Assembly: GCA_036873135.1 (NCBI GenBank)
Contig: JAPTYO010000007.1
Span: 62,048,383-62,112,382 of the forward strand
Source of the DNA: Clarkia xantiana subsp. parviflora
Taxonomy: Eukaryota > Streptophyta > Magnoliopsida > Myrtales > Onagraceae
Direction of reading: 5' to 3'
DNA: 64,000 bases
Under the pieces are notes generated by a model that ran no database searches, was not told the origin of the DNA, and was given only the letters and a program-made list of their open reading frames with translations. A program made the position numbers and the translations under genes. Below, in pieces: positions 1 through 9,959 of this stretch; within the stretch, counting starts at the first letter, position 1; the number at the start of each line of letters is the position of its first letter.

Positions 1-191
1 GTTCGGGTGTGGCCACCCGACCTCACCTAGGTGAGTCTAACTTGGCCCGGACGAGTATTTCGACCTCGTCCGGACCGTTAGTGTTTTCGCGGGGTGTTCG
101 GGTTGAAGTTTCGATTTGCAATCATTAACGGGGTGATCAAAATGAAAACTATTCGGAAGTCAACGGGTTCAAATTGGGCGTATATCCATCA
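1..191 (-). repeat. LTR of element A, 3' LTR, partial
   Basis: Nearly identical to 8703-8893, ending in the same ATATCCATCA. On the element's own strand it starts TGATGGATAT. The outer part is missing because the window starts inside it. Confidence 0.92.
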
Positions 192-205
192 CATGCCCCC
201 GAGTC
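192..205 (-). other. Polypurine tract of element A
   Basis: Directly inside the 3' LTR the minus strand reads GACTCGGGGGCATG. The same position in B (15718) and F (32523) has almost the same purine-rich tract, which supports its role as plus-strand DNA primer. Confidence 0.75.
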
Positions 206-959
206 AACCAATGGCCTGACCCTTGATTGACTCTATTTTAGGATGGTATGACACGCGCAATTTGAAGCCGGGATTTTACCTTTTGTCTGAATGCTCACTT
301 ACCCATGGATGTGTGCCTCTGACCCTGCCCCCTGCCTTATAAGATAGAGGAATTGTAAACGTCAGAATAGCACGGACACGTGTTCAAGCACGCGTCCGTC
401 TGAGGTGGAAATAATAAATCTGGGCGTATACTCGAAAAATACATACACACATGGGGATGCAATACGAATACAGCTAAACGGGTTCATGCTTCAATTTCAT
501 GCCGGGATTTGTCTAAGTGGAGAAAATTTTAATTTTGGTCTAAAATTTTTCTAAGTATGGGATGCTTAAAAATAAAACCATGGGATGCTAACTATGGTGG
601 GTGCGAGTTTAACCGTGGTTAATGGGAACTAGTTTTTAAATCTGTCCCTTAAATTTTTCCTTTCCAAAAATCAACGGTGTCGATCTGGCGGCTTTGGAAA
701 AAACCCTAATCCTTTGTACTATAAAAGGGTAAGTGATTACCTCATTCTCGTTGTCCTTTTCTCTTCTTTTCTTTTTGACGGTGGGATTCTTGGTCGGACT
801 TACTTCTCGGGGCGCGTGTCGCATTGAGGTACGTGTCTTTTATTTTGTGTAAGCATTGCTTTTGGGGGACTTAATCCCGCTTCTCCCTCAATTGTTTCTT
901 TACTTGTCTCGTTTTTGATTTGTGGGTCTTTATGGTGATATAGTCCTGTTTGGTTCATC
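206..959 (+). promoter_or_regulatory. 3' spacer of A and candidate promoter of the antisense gene
   Basis: No coding content is seen up to about 700. On the plus strand an AAACCCTAA box (about 700-708) is followed by a TATAAAA box (720-726) and a pyrimidine-rich stretch, as expected for a plant core promoter about 700 bases upstream of the antisense gene's ATG at 1418. A GAG/GTACGT junction near 829-830 could be the donor of a 5'-UTR intron with an acceptor CAACAG just before 1402. The boxes are seen; the promoter role is inferred. Confidence 0.4.
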
Positions 960-1290
960 CTCTTTCCATCTTCCTGCCCCCGTGTTTCTGCTTGCTGGCG
1001 CGTGGGGTCTTCTATACTGGGATTATGACTATCTCCCCTTGCTCCCTGCCTCTGCTTGTTGGCCAGTGGGGTCTCTCTATGCTGGGGGTTATAACTATCT
1101 CCCCTTGACCTCGGCCTCTGCTTGTTGGCCTGTGAGATTTCTCTATGCTGAGAGTTATAACTATCTCCCCTTGCCCCCGGCCTCTGCTTGTTGGCCTGTG
1201 AGATTTCTCTATGCTGGGAGTTATAACTATCTCCTCTTGCCCCCCTGCCTCTGCTTATTGGCCAGTGGGGTCTCTTTATACCCTCTTTCT
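960..1290 (+). repeat. About 78-bp tandem repeat, about 4 copies
   Basis: A unit with CTCCCCTTGC, CTCTGCTTGTTGGCC and CTCTATGCTGGGAGTTATAAC recurs about every 78 bases. As 78 is a multiple of three, one plus-strand frame stays open (922-1305) and gives a repetitive peptide. It lies in the presumed leader or first intron of the antisense gene. Confidence 0.75.
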
Positions 1291-1417
1291 ATTCTTACCT
1301 TTTGATTATGTATTTGTCGTTTTAGGAAAGTGAGTTTCCTCTTGTCTCTACTATCCCTTTTCTGTTTTCTTGGGCTGAGCTTGCATTTTTTCGATCAACA
1401 GATTTCCCCGTTGATTG

Positions 1418-2484
1418 ATGAGGAGTAAGAGGCCAGTACGGGTGGGAGTAGTTAACTCCGGGACAGGACCTTCGATTGCAAAAAGATCGGTTTTATATGG
1501 TGCGGGAAGGTGTCCTCTAACTGGAGGTAAGGGCGGTGGTGATGTTAGGGTACCATCTTCTTTCTATATTGATGCCCCCCAATCGAGGGTCCGGGAGCCA
1601 TCTTTTCCTTCTTCTTTGTTTTGTAAGTCCTCGAATGTCTGAGTTCCTTAGAATATATTGGTGTTTACTCCATACCTTGTTGTAGGTAGACTTCGTCTTC
1701 CGCGTTTGAGTCGGAAGGAGCTGTCTCGTCCTCCTGTTGATGGAATTGTTGTGTCTGAATGGGCGCCTTATTATGGGCGTGGGGCTCGTTTTGACAATCA
1801 ATCTTCTTTGCAAACTCCTGAGGTTGGAGTTCGTGTTCTGCAGTCTGCTGTTCCTCCTGCCGATCGTGTGCCCCCTTCTAAAGGGTCGGAGGCAACTTAT
1901 GAATTGGCTCGTGATGTGTTGGCTCGCTATGCTTCTGTAACTTTTCTTAACCGTGTTATCCTTTAGGACATTTCTCTTTCGTGCGTTATCTGTCTCATCT
2001 TTTGTTTTTGTTGCAGGGTATTGCCGACCTCGTTAATTTGTCCACCCTTGTTATTGATCTTTCTGAGGGGAAGAAGGTGCAAGAGGACACTTGTGTCTCC
2101 CTTAGTTCTAAGCTTGTTAATTGTTTGGAGCGTGGTCGTATCACGGATTTGCAGTGCCGAGATTTGGAGGGTCGTATTGCCCTTCTCAAAGAAGAGATTG
2201 AGGCCTTGAGACAAAGGTCTTATCGCGATGAAGTACTTCGGGCTGCTGAATTGGTGTCCCTTGAGGAGATGTTTCGTGTGGAGGCGAAAGGGTGTGCTAT
2301 CGCTGAGTATAAGGCTTCTTCCTCTTATCAGGCTGCTATCGATGTTCGCTGCTCTATGGCTAAGCGTATTTCTTTAAAGGCGATTCTCGAGCGTATGTAC
2401 ATGATTGCTCATGACTTTCCTTTTTCTCAGCTTGGTGATTTGTCTAACTTCACTGTTAGGCATATTGCTAAGATGAGGAACTAG
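1418..2484 (+). CDS. Antisense accessory gene of element A, three coding exons, coiled-coil protein
   Basis: The gene runs against the orientation of element A. Proposed exons are 1418-1622, 1686-1936 and 2017-2484, with introns GTAAGT...TTGTAG and GTAACT...TTGCAG. Lengths 205, 251 and 468 give one open frame of 307 codons. Residues 53-57 are APQSR and 112-130 hold TPEVGVRVL...PPADR; both motifs recur in B and J, and a variant of the first (APRLR) in E. Residues about 155-245 are rich in L, E, K and R in a coiled-coil-like pattern; the C-terminal DFPFSQLG resembles NFPFDKLG in B. I do not recognise the protein with certainty. Antisense ORFs between pol and the 3' LTR are known in Tat-clade elements, and some plant proteins of this kind are filed as 'putative gypsy type transposon'. 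Function unknown. The ATG choice rests on similarity to MSK starts in B and E. This is the only copy here without an internal stop. Confidence 0.68.
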
Positions 2485-2920
2485 TACACCTATCTCTTGT
2501 GGTGGTGTCGCGAGTTTGTGGCTTGAGGTTCTTCTTGTGGTGTCTTCTTACTACTGCTTTTGTTTGTGGGTTGCGGTTGTCTTTAGAGTTTGAAACTCCA
2601 CTTTTCCTAGTTTTGCCATCTTTGTTTGATACACTTGTCTTTACTCATGGTATATATGGCAGGGTGATTATCTCTCTTCTCATGATAACTCCCTGTGCCT
2701 TAGTGTGTAGTTCTTTGGTTATGGACCCTTCCCTTGGTGTGTTTCCTTTACTTATCCTTCTTTTGTGTTTTCCTTCATGTCATACCTGCTATCTCATCAA
2801 GAAAAAACATTATGTGTTCTTCATACAACTTTGCTTTGAAATTACTTTTTCATGAGATCCTTCTTAGTATGGTGTAATGATCTCTTCTGATACCCTTTGA
2901 ATGGTATGTATGGTATTGCT
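2485..2920. other. Spacer after the antisense gene of A
   Basis: T-rich sequence following the TAG stop of the antisense gene. It probably includes its 3' UTR. An open frame here (2499-2855) is hydrophobic and T-driven and has no support as a gene. Confidence 0.5.
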
Positions 2921-3300
2921 AGATCAAAGATACGCTCTTGGTGGGCGTTGAAACTGTTCGCGAGATACGCTCCCGGAGGGCACCAGTAGTTAGACCAAAG
3001 ATACGCTCTTGGTGGGCGTTGGAACTGTTCGCGAGATACGCTCCCGGAGGGCACTAGTAGTTAGACCAAAGATACGCTCTAGGTGGGCGTTGAAACTGTT
3101 CGCGAGATAAGCTCCCGGAGGGCACCAGTAGTTAGACCAAAGATACGCTCTAGGTGGGCGTTGAAACTGTTCGCGAGATACGCTCCCGGAGGGCACCAGT
3201 AGTTAGACCAAAGATACGCTCTTGGTGTGCGTTGGAACTGTTCGCGAGATACGCTCCCGGAGGGCACCAGTAGTTAGACCAAAGATACGCTCTAGGTGGG
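2921..3300 (+). repeat. 71-bp tandem array, about 5 copies
   Basis: The core GATACGCTC returns with a strict period of 71 (at 2931, 3002, 3073, 3144, 3215, 3286). Each unit has two such cores, GATACGCTCTTGGTGGGCG and GATACGCTCCCGGAGGGCA, joined by a TTCGCGA stretch. It lies between the 3' ends of integrase (minus) and the antisense gene (plus). Confidence 0.92.
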
Positions 3301-3840
3301 CGTCGAAGCTGGTAGTTTGAAATCTACCTCAAGATACGCTCTTGGGGGCGTCGAATCTGGTAGTTTGAAATCTACCTCAAGATACGCTCTTGGGGGCGTC
3401 GAATCTGGTAGGTTGCAAATCTACCTCAAGATACGCTCCTGGGGGCGTCGAAATTTGTAGTTTTTGGAAACCACTCTCAAGATACGCTCTTGGTGCGTCG
3501 AAGGTCGTAGTATAGAAACTACTCTCAAGATACGCTCTTGGGGGCGTTGAAGGTCGTAGTGTGAATACTACTCTCAAGATACGCTCTTGGGGGCGTCGAA
3601 GGTCGTAGTATGAATACTACTCTCAAGATACGCTCTTGGGGGCGTCGAGGGTCGTAGTATAAAAACTAATCTCAAGATACGCTCTTGGGGGCGTCTAATC
3701 TGTTCGCGGGATAGGCTCCCGGAGGGCACAGGGTTCGTAGTTTTAGAACTACTCTCAAGATACGCTCTTGGGGGCGTCGAAGGTCGTAGTATGAACACTA
3801 CTCTCAAGATACGCTCTTGGTGGCGTTGAAGGTGTTGTTG
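3301..3840 (+). repeat. 48-51-bp tandem array, about 11 copies
   Basis: Continues the 71-bp array with a shorter unit built on GATACGCTCTTGGGGGCGTC followed by a short inverted motif such as GTAGTATGAATACTAC. A related array is in element F at 46460-47095. Minus-strand frames through it give repeated PPRAYLESS-like peptides, which I regard as a by-product of the repeat. Confidence 0.9.
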
Positions 3841-4127
3841 ACTTGATGTCATATCTGTGTAAGGATAACTCAACGATTATATCACCACATTCATTGGAAA
3901 TTTTTTTTTGAGTAACTCCTACTTCTTTAAGATCATTCATGTTTTTTGTACACATGGGATGCCTTGGGTGGATCAAGGCACTCTTTGGAGGAAATCAAAG
4001 ATAGTTGTAGAGTTGGAGTAACTTCTTGAGTTCTCCTTCTCAAAAGTTGTTTTTGGAAAACTTAAACAATTATATGTAATGACTTGAAATAACTTCAAGG
4101 ATATGGTCTTTTGCTTGTGCTTTCTTC
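3841..4127. other. Short spacer between array and integrase of A
   Basis: No gene, repeat or site recognised; it follows the integrase stop on the minus strand. Confidence 0.5.
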
Positions 4128-5561
4128 TTAGACGTAGTACTTCTTTAGGTGTTCCCCACTGAAGGTGTTTGTGGAGATATACCCGTCCCCATCCTCGAGG
4201 CGGTAAGCATTTGCGTATGGAACTGATGCTATCTTATATGGCCCTTCCCACTTTGGAGATAATTTTCTGACTTGGTCTAAGTGTGAGAATTCGTTCTTCC
4301 TGAGCACTAGTTCTCCTATGTGGAATTGCCTTTCCTTGACTTGGCGGTTGTAATATCTTGTGGATACTAGGCGCATTCGAGCCTGTGCTTCTTCTGAATT
4401 CCATCTTTTATCCTCCACCATGTCTAAGTCTAAGAGTCTTGCTTTGTTGTTCTCATGCTCTTCAAAGTACGTGGTTCTTAGTGAAGATACCGCCATTTCT
4501 GCTGGTGCCACCGCTTCGGTCCCGTATACTAGGCCAAATGGTGTTTCTCCTGTGGCTATCTTCGGTGTTGTCCGCACTGCCCATAGAACATTTTCCAGCT
4601 CATCTACCCAACTTCCCTTGGTAACATGGAGTCGTTTCTTTAGGCCGTCTAGCACTATTTTATTTGCCGACTCTTCTTGCCCGTTTGTCTGAGGGTGCTT
4701 TACTGATGCGAAGCGGTCCTCTATATTCAGCCTTTCGTAATACCATTGCAGTTTCTTGCTCTTGAATTGTGGGCCATTATCACTTATTATTGCCTTTGGG
4801 ACTCCGTACCTCGAGACAATGTGAGATTGAATGAAGTTAACGACTTGCTCGTCTGTTGTCTTTCCCATTGCCTTTGCTTCTATCTACTTGGAGAAGTAGT
4901 CTATTGCTACTATTATGCAAGTTTTCTGCCCTTTTGTTCTTGGTAGGGGGCCTATCAGATCGATCCCCCGCTGTGCGAATGGCCAAGCTCCCGAGATGGA
5001 ACTTAGCTTTGCTGCTGGGGCTGTTATATTTCTGGAGTACCTTTGGCAGTGATCACATTTTTGCACCAAGTCTGCTGCTTCTTTGCTCATTGATGGCCAA
5101 TAGTATCCTAGGTTGTACACCTTCCGGATTATTAATCGTGCTCCTTCATGGCACCCTGCATCTCCTTCATGGAGTTCTGCAAGTACTCTCTCTATTTCTG
5201 GGTATGTTATGCATTTGAGGAAGGGTGTGGAGTACCCTTTCTTGTAAAGTTCATTATCCATCACTGCATAATTTCTAGCCATCCTTTCGATCTTGACTGC
5301 CTCTACTTTATCCTTTGGGAGTTTTCCTTCCATGATGTATTGACGCATTGGAGTCATCCAGGCTTCTGCTTCATATATTACTAGAACCTCCATTTGTTCT
5401 ATCACTGATTGCATTCTTTGTTCTACAAAGTGAACCTCTTTGCCTGCTTCTACCCCTAGGGCTAGTTTACTTAAGGCGTCTGCCTCTTGGTTTTGTTCTC
5501 TTGGGACTGACTCAATGTCGAAGCTTTGGAAGCTCTTTATTAGGTCCCTGGCTTGCTGCAA
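4128..5561 (-). pseudogene. Integrase of element A, interrupted by one nonsense codon
   Basis: Minus-strand frame with stop TAG at 4881-4883 splitting it into 4884-5561 and 4128-4868, which are in the same frame. The first part has the zinc-binding HHCC residues (H131, H138, C169, C172 of that segment) and the first catalytic Asp in GIDLIGPL (D201). The second part has ISDNGPQF (D30) and NGQEESANK (E66) with the D-D-35-E spacing, then a C-terminal region with a WEGPY motif. The stop falls where related integrases have Trp after DYFSK, so a TGG to TAG change is likely. The upstream border is another stop (5562-5564). Family: Gypsy integrase without an obvious chromodomain. Inactive as it stands unless the stop is read through. 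Confidence 0.9.
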
Positions 5562-6158
5562 TTACTTCTGCATGTTTTCAGACTTTGCAGTGTAGATTCC
5601 TTTCACTTGATTGACAACTAGTTGAGAATCGCATTTAACTCTTAGGTGCTTTGCTCCTACTCCTTTGGCTATTCTCAGGCCTGTTATCAGTGCTTCGTAC
5701 TCATCCTCATTGTACGTTGCCTTAAAGGTAAGTGCCATGGCATAGCGCAGAGGTGTATCGCTATTTGGTGGGTATAGTAGGAGGCCTGCACCTGAACCTC
5801 CCCCGTTGGATGACCCATCGGTATGCATCTCCCATAACTCTTCTGGTTGTTTCTCCTGACTACTACTCGCCTCGCTTGTAGTTTTGATTTCTCCCAAGTC
5901 TTCATCTGGATTAATTCCGGTGAATTCGGCAATGAAATCTGCTAGAGCCTGCCCCTTTATAGCTGTTATAGGGGCAAAGTGAATACGAAACTCACTTAGC
6001 TCAATTTCCCATTTGGTCAGTCTTCCCGATGTGTCTGGTCTTTGGAGGAGATGTTTCAATGGTTGGTCTGTAAGGACTGTTACCTCGTGCCCATGAAAAT
6101 ACGGTCTCAACTTCCTTGCAGATATAATCAGTGCATAGAGGTACTTTTCTATTGGCAA
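5562..6158 (-). pseudogene. RNase H (end) and second, archaeal-type RNase H of element A
   Basis: The first 60 residues finish the ordinary Gypsy RNase H (LTDQPLKHLL). After a linker comes a second RNase H at residues about 108-190 with DGSS (D114), EDEYEAL (E153) and CDSQLV (D177), the usual D-E-D catalytic set. The double RNase H defines the Tat clade. The segment is out of frame with the RT segment upstream: compared with element B one base is missing near 6177-6180. It ends in TAA at 5562-5564 where B has a Tyr codon. Both lesions are read directly from the sequence. Confidence 0.9.
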
Positions 6159-8053
6159 GTAGTTGATCTCGTACTTGCCAATGTTTTACTTATGAAGTAT
6201 ACCGGCAATTGTGCAGCGTTTTCTTCTTTTATTAGTACCGAGCTTACTGCCACGTTGCTCACGGAGATGTAGAGGTAGAGGGGCTCCCCTGGCGTAGGCT
6301 TTGCTAGGGGTGGTAGTGTCTTTAGATGTTGTTTGAGTTGTTGGAAGGCTTCTTCACATCTTGGTGTCCATTCGAACTTCTTGTTTGCCCTTAGTACCTC
6401 AAAGAAGGGTAATGTTTTGTCTCCTATTTTGGACAGGAATCTGTTAAGAGCTGCCAACCTCCCATTTAGTCGTTGAACCTCTTTATGCTTCGTAGGTGAC
6501 TGCATTTCTTCAATTGCTTGTAGTTTCTCGGGGCTTACCTCTATGCCTCGCTGACTTACCATGAAGCCTAAAAACTTCCCTGATTGTACCCCAAATGCAC
6601 ATTTCTTCGGGTTTAGGCGGACTTGGTATTGCCTCATTCTCTCAAACGTTGAGCGAAGGTTTTCCACATGGTCTTTCTTCTCTTTGGATTTGACGATCAT
6701 GTCGTCCATGTATGCCTCCATTGTCTTTCCTATCATGTCCCCGGAGATTTTGTTGACCATTCTCTGGTATGTCGCTCCAGCATTTATGAGTCCGAAAGGC
6801 ATCACCGTATAATGGTATATCTCGCTATCAGCGTAGAATGCTGTGTGAGGGGCGTCCTCAGGGGCCATTTTTATCTGGTTATATCCTGAGTATGCATCCA
6901 TGAAGCTCATTAGTTGGTGACCTGATGTTGCATCCACTAACTGATCTATTCTTGGTAGTGGATATGAGTCCTTAGGGCATGCTTTGTTTAGGTCGCGATA
7001 ATCGATGCACATTCTCCAACTTCCTCCCGCCTTCTTTACCAGTACTGGGTTTGCCACCCATGTTTGGAATCTAATCTCCTTGATGAAGTTTGCTTTCAAT
7101 AGCTTTTCCACTTCTTCCTGGATAGCTATCTTTTTGCTTCCTCCCATTGGCCTTACCTTTTGTGTTATTGGTCGCGTTGCCGTGTCTATGTTGAGCTTGT
7201 GTGAAATTACTTCTTCTGATATTCCTGGCATATCGCTTGGTGACCAGGCGAACAGATCTTTGTATTCCCTTAGTAAAGCTACTAAGTGCTTTTCTTCTTC
7301 CTGAGATAAGGCCGTTCCGATTTTTGCCTTCCTATCAGGTTCTTCTATGAGTATTTCTTTTAATTCCTCCATGGGGGCTGGTCTCCCGTGATCTTCTCTT
7401 GGGTCCTCATATATTAGTAGGACCTCTCTTGTTTTCTTCTTCTTGCTTAGTGCGATCCTTGCACATTTCCTTGCTACCTTCTGGTTACCCTTTACTTCTC
7501 CTATTCCTTGGCTTGTGGGGAATTTCATTTTCTGATATAGTGTTGATGGCACCATGCCCCATTTGTTGATTGTGGTGGTACCTAGGACTCCATTGTATTC
7601 CTCCATCTCTTCTGTGATGAGGAAAGGGACATTGATTTTTAACTGCCTCTGGCCTACCCCCAATGTCACGAGTAATGTGACTGCCCCCAGTGGGTATGTT
7701 GGCTCTCCTGAAAATCCCACCAAGGGGGAGTGAACCTGTTTTATGCTACTTGGCCTTACTCCCAGTATGTTGAGGACCTTCTTGCTAATGATGTTAGGTG
7801 AGCTTCCACTGTCTACCAGGATTCTTCCAATGTCCATATCAGTGATCTTCATTGTTATGACTAGGGCATCCTTGTTGTCTGGTAACACATGCTCCATGTC
7901 TCTTCTTGAAAATTGTATTACATCTTCTTTCTTTCCTTCTACTTGCTCTTCTTTTGGTTTATGGTCATCTAAATGTGCCATATACGCTTCTCTGGCATTC
8001 GCTGACTCTCCTCCAGCTCCATAACCTCCATGAATGACATATACGGTTGCCAT
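6149..8053 (-). pseudogene. Protease and reverse transcriptase of element A
   Basis: A 634-residue frame. Residues about 62-180 are a retroviral-type aspartic protease with DSGSS at 81-85. Residues about 330-520 are RT, with WRMCIDYRDLN, FMDAYSGYNQ (384-393), VMPFGL and the YMDD box (448-451). The RT connection follows and runs into the first RNase H before the frame is lost by a one-base deletion near 6178. The frame starts only about 30 bases from the primer site and begins in the linker normally found just before protease, so no gag precedes it. The segment itself has no internal stop; the pol as a whole is broken by three small lesions (frameshift, TAA, TAG). Confidence 0.93.
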
Positions 8054-8080
8054 CTGGCTGGTGATAATTAGGCTTTCTAT

Positions 8081-8104
8081 TCGAAACCCACAGACGGCAC
8101 CAAG
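8081..8104 (-). other. Primer binding site of element A
   Basis: Directly inside the 5' LTR the minus strand reads CTTGGTGCCGTCTGTGGG. B has the related TTTGGCGCCGTCTG in the same place. The tRNA is not assigned here. Confidence 0.72.
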
Positions 8105-8893
8105 TGTTAGGTTCCAAGTCTAGGGTCAACGGGCGGTCGACCTAAGTCTCGTTCCTCACTGGAGATGTTGCGGATTCTGTGCTTTCGGGTTGTGTCGTCC
8201 TAGCCTGTGTCTTTCTGTCCTTCGCTTCGCTTCTCTTCTCGCCCTGCAGTAGGGGCAATACCAGGCACAGAGGGGGGGGGGGTGGTGCCTGATGAACCCT
8301 CTCTGATGCCTAAGTCAGTACGGTTTTTGTAGAGAGATAAAGCTAGAGAGATGTCAGAGCTAAATTATACAACTTGCCAAGATGATCAAATGAATAGTGG
8401 AAGAGTTGTATTTATAGGCAACGGTGTCATTAAGGTGGCCTAATGACATCGTTAACCTTTAAACACAATTAATTATCCTTTAAACACGTAATTAAGACCT
8501 TATGGTACGGAGAGGGTTGGCGGAAATAAACCGAGTATGGGAGTCTAAAAACGGTGTCGGGGCCCTTGGGGGGGAGGAAAATCCGACCCCCAAGGGTAGG
8601 GGTTGGGTGTGGCCACCCAACCCCTCCTAGGGGAGATAGGGTTGGCCAACCCTATCTCGCCTAGGGGAGATCGGGTTGGCTGACCCGATCTCCCCTAGGG
8701 GAGGTCGGGTGTGGCCACCCGACCTCACATAGGTGAGTCTAACTTGGCCCGGACGAGTATTTCGACCTCGTTCGGACCGTTAGTGTTTTCTCGGGGTGTT
8801 AGGGTTGAAGTTTCGATTTGCAATCATTAACGGGGTGATCAAAATGAAAACTATTCGGAAGTCAACGGGTTCAAATTGGGCGTATATCCATCA
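8105..8893 (-). repeat. LTR of element A, 5' LTR, complete (789 bp)
   Basis: Bounded by TGTTAGG and ATCCATCA on the plus strand. On the element's strand a TATAAATA box lies at 8409-8416, so transcription would run leftwards through pol. It contains a G run near 8270-8281 and four hairpins in a row (8598-8726). Confidence 0.92.
8598..8726. repeat. Four successive hairpins in the LTR of A
   Basis: Inverted repeats at 8598-8625 (12-bp arms), 8633-8658 (perfect, GAGATAGGGTTGG arms, no loop), 8661-8698 (16-bp arms, CTAGGGGAGATCGGGT) and 8701-8726 (11-bp arms). Units share a CTAGGGGAGAT-like border and a GGGTTGG or GGGTGTGG core, so they seem to be diverged copies of one palindromic unit of about 34-40 bp. 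The last one is also partly visible at 1-24. Confidence 0.88.
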
Positions 8894-9959
8894 ACCACCA
8901 AGCAAATTGGGGGGCACCGAACGAACAAATGCTTGACACCCCACCTAACTTTAGGGGAGAATATCAAAAGTGAAAGGCCACGCGAACACGCGACAACACT
9001 CTTCCTGTGAGGAAGCCACATATGAGGAAAAAAACCTCAACATCATATACGGATTCAGCCCAAGATACCAACATCAGGTATCACCCTCGAAAGGCGATTT
9101 CTTCTACTCAAAAAGTCCAGGTAACCGGCATATTTCCGAAAGAAAACTTGAGTAAGAGGTAATAACTCTATGTAAAATACCGAGCTAAATAGAACAGACT
9201 ACTCGGGTAAGATATCTACCCCGAATAGTCTGATTTAGTTAGAGCATAATGCAACCTGAACGGAACAGACTAGTCGTGAATTGTCTAATCTAATCATATT
9301 GACATTAGAAGCTGAACAGAACGAACTAGCCGAACCTGATATGAGAATCGAATAATTCCGTCTAATCTAGTCCAGATGGACGACATAGCAGGCGAAAGAG
9401 CCATAGATGGAGACTTATAGCTCCATATTATTTACTAAACAATACATATCTCGAATCAATGTGAAACAATTGGAGACAGGTTATATACAAATACAAGAGA
9501 TGTATCGAAGGCACACCCTGCTTAGGAAACAACACCAAGTAGAGGCTGTATACAACACTCCCTGGAATTATCTATCTACGAGCTCCTTAATTAGGCATCT
9601 AAGCCTAGTTGCGGTTGCGTATGTATCACTTGCATCGTCGCAGCAAGTCTCCAAGCTAATGTCAGCACACGACGTTGTATCGAGCAAACTACTCAAACAT
9701 CAAATTCTACCTTGGAAACAATACCAAGTAGCGTTCACATACATGCATGCGCATCAGGCTATGGATGCATTGACAAGCATCGACTAGAAAACGCAAACAA
9801 CGATGTATCAACGAACGCATGCAGCTAGGAACACTTGAAAAAGTTCCATGCCTAACATGCGTCGTCAACCAAAGGGAGTATTCATACTAAAATCTAAATA
9901 CATGGACTAATTAAAGAAGATTGTAGAACTTCATCTATTTTATAGCATATTGTAAGCAT

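Larger units (their letters stand above)
1..8893 (-). mobile_element. Ty3/Gypsy Tat-type LTR retrotransposon A (left LTR cut by window edge)
   Basis: The element lies on the minus strand, so its 5' LTR is at the right (8105-8893) and its 3' LTR at the left (1-191 visible). Reading the minus strand the order is LTR, primer site, protease, RT, RNase H, a second RNase H, integrase, tandem repeats, a gene in opposite orientation, polypurine tract, LTR. Two RNase H domains in tandem are the mark of the Tat clade. No gag lies between primer site and protease. About five mismatches are visible over the 191 bases shared by the two LTRs, so it is not brand new. Its left flank is off the window and no target duplication can be checked; to the right it abuts element J, into which it was probably inserted. 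Confidence 0.9.

Noticed and set aside
922..1305. 127-codon plus-strand frame with repeated ASACWPV peptide
   Set aside because: It is produced by a 78-bp tandem repeat (multiple of three) and has no domain.
2499..2855. 118-codon hydrophobic frame after the antisense gene of A
   Set aside because: T-rich 3' flank; hydrophobic residues follow from base composition.
2842..3976. Series of minus-strand frames with repeated PPRAYLESS and EQFQRPPRAYL peptides
   Set aside because: They follow the 71- and 49-bp DNA repeats; frames shift from unit to unit, so no continuous protein exists.
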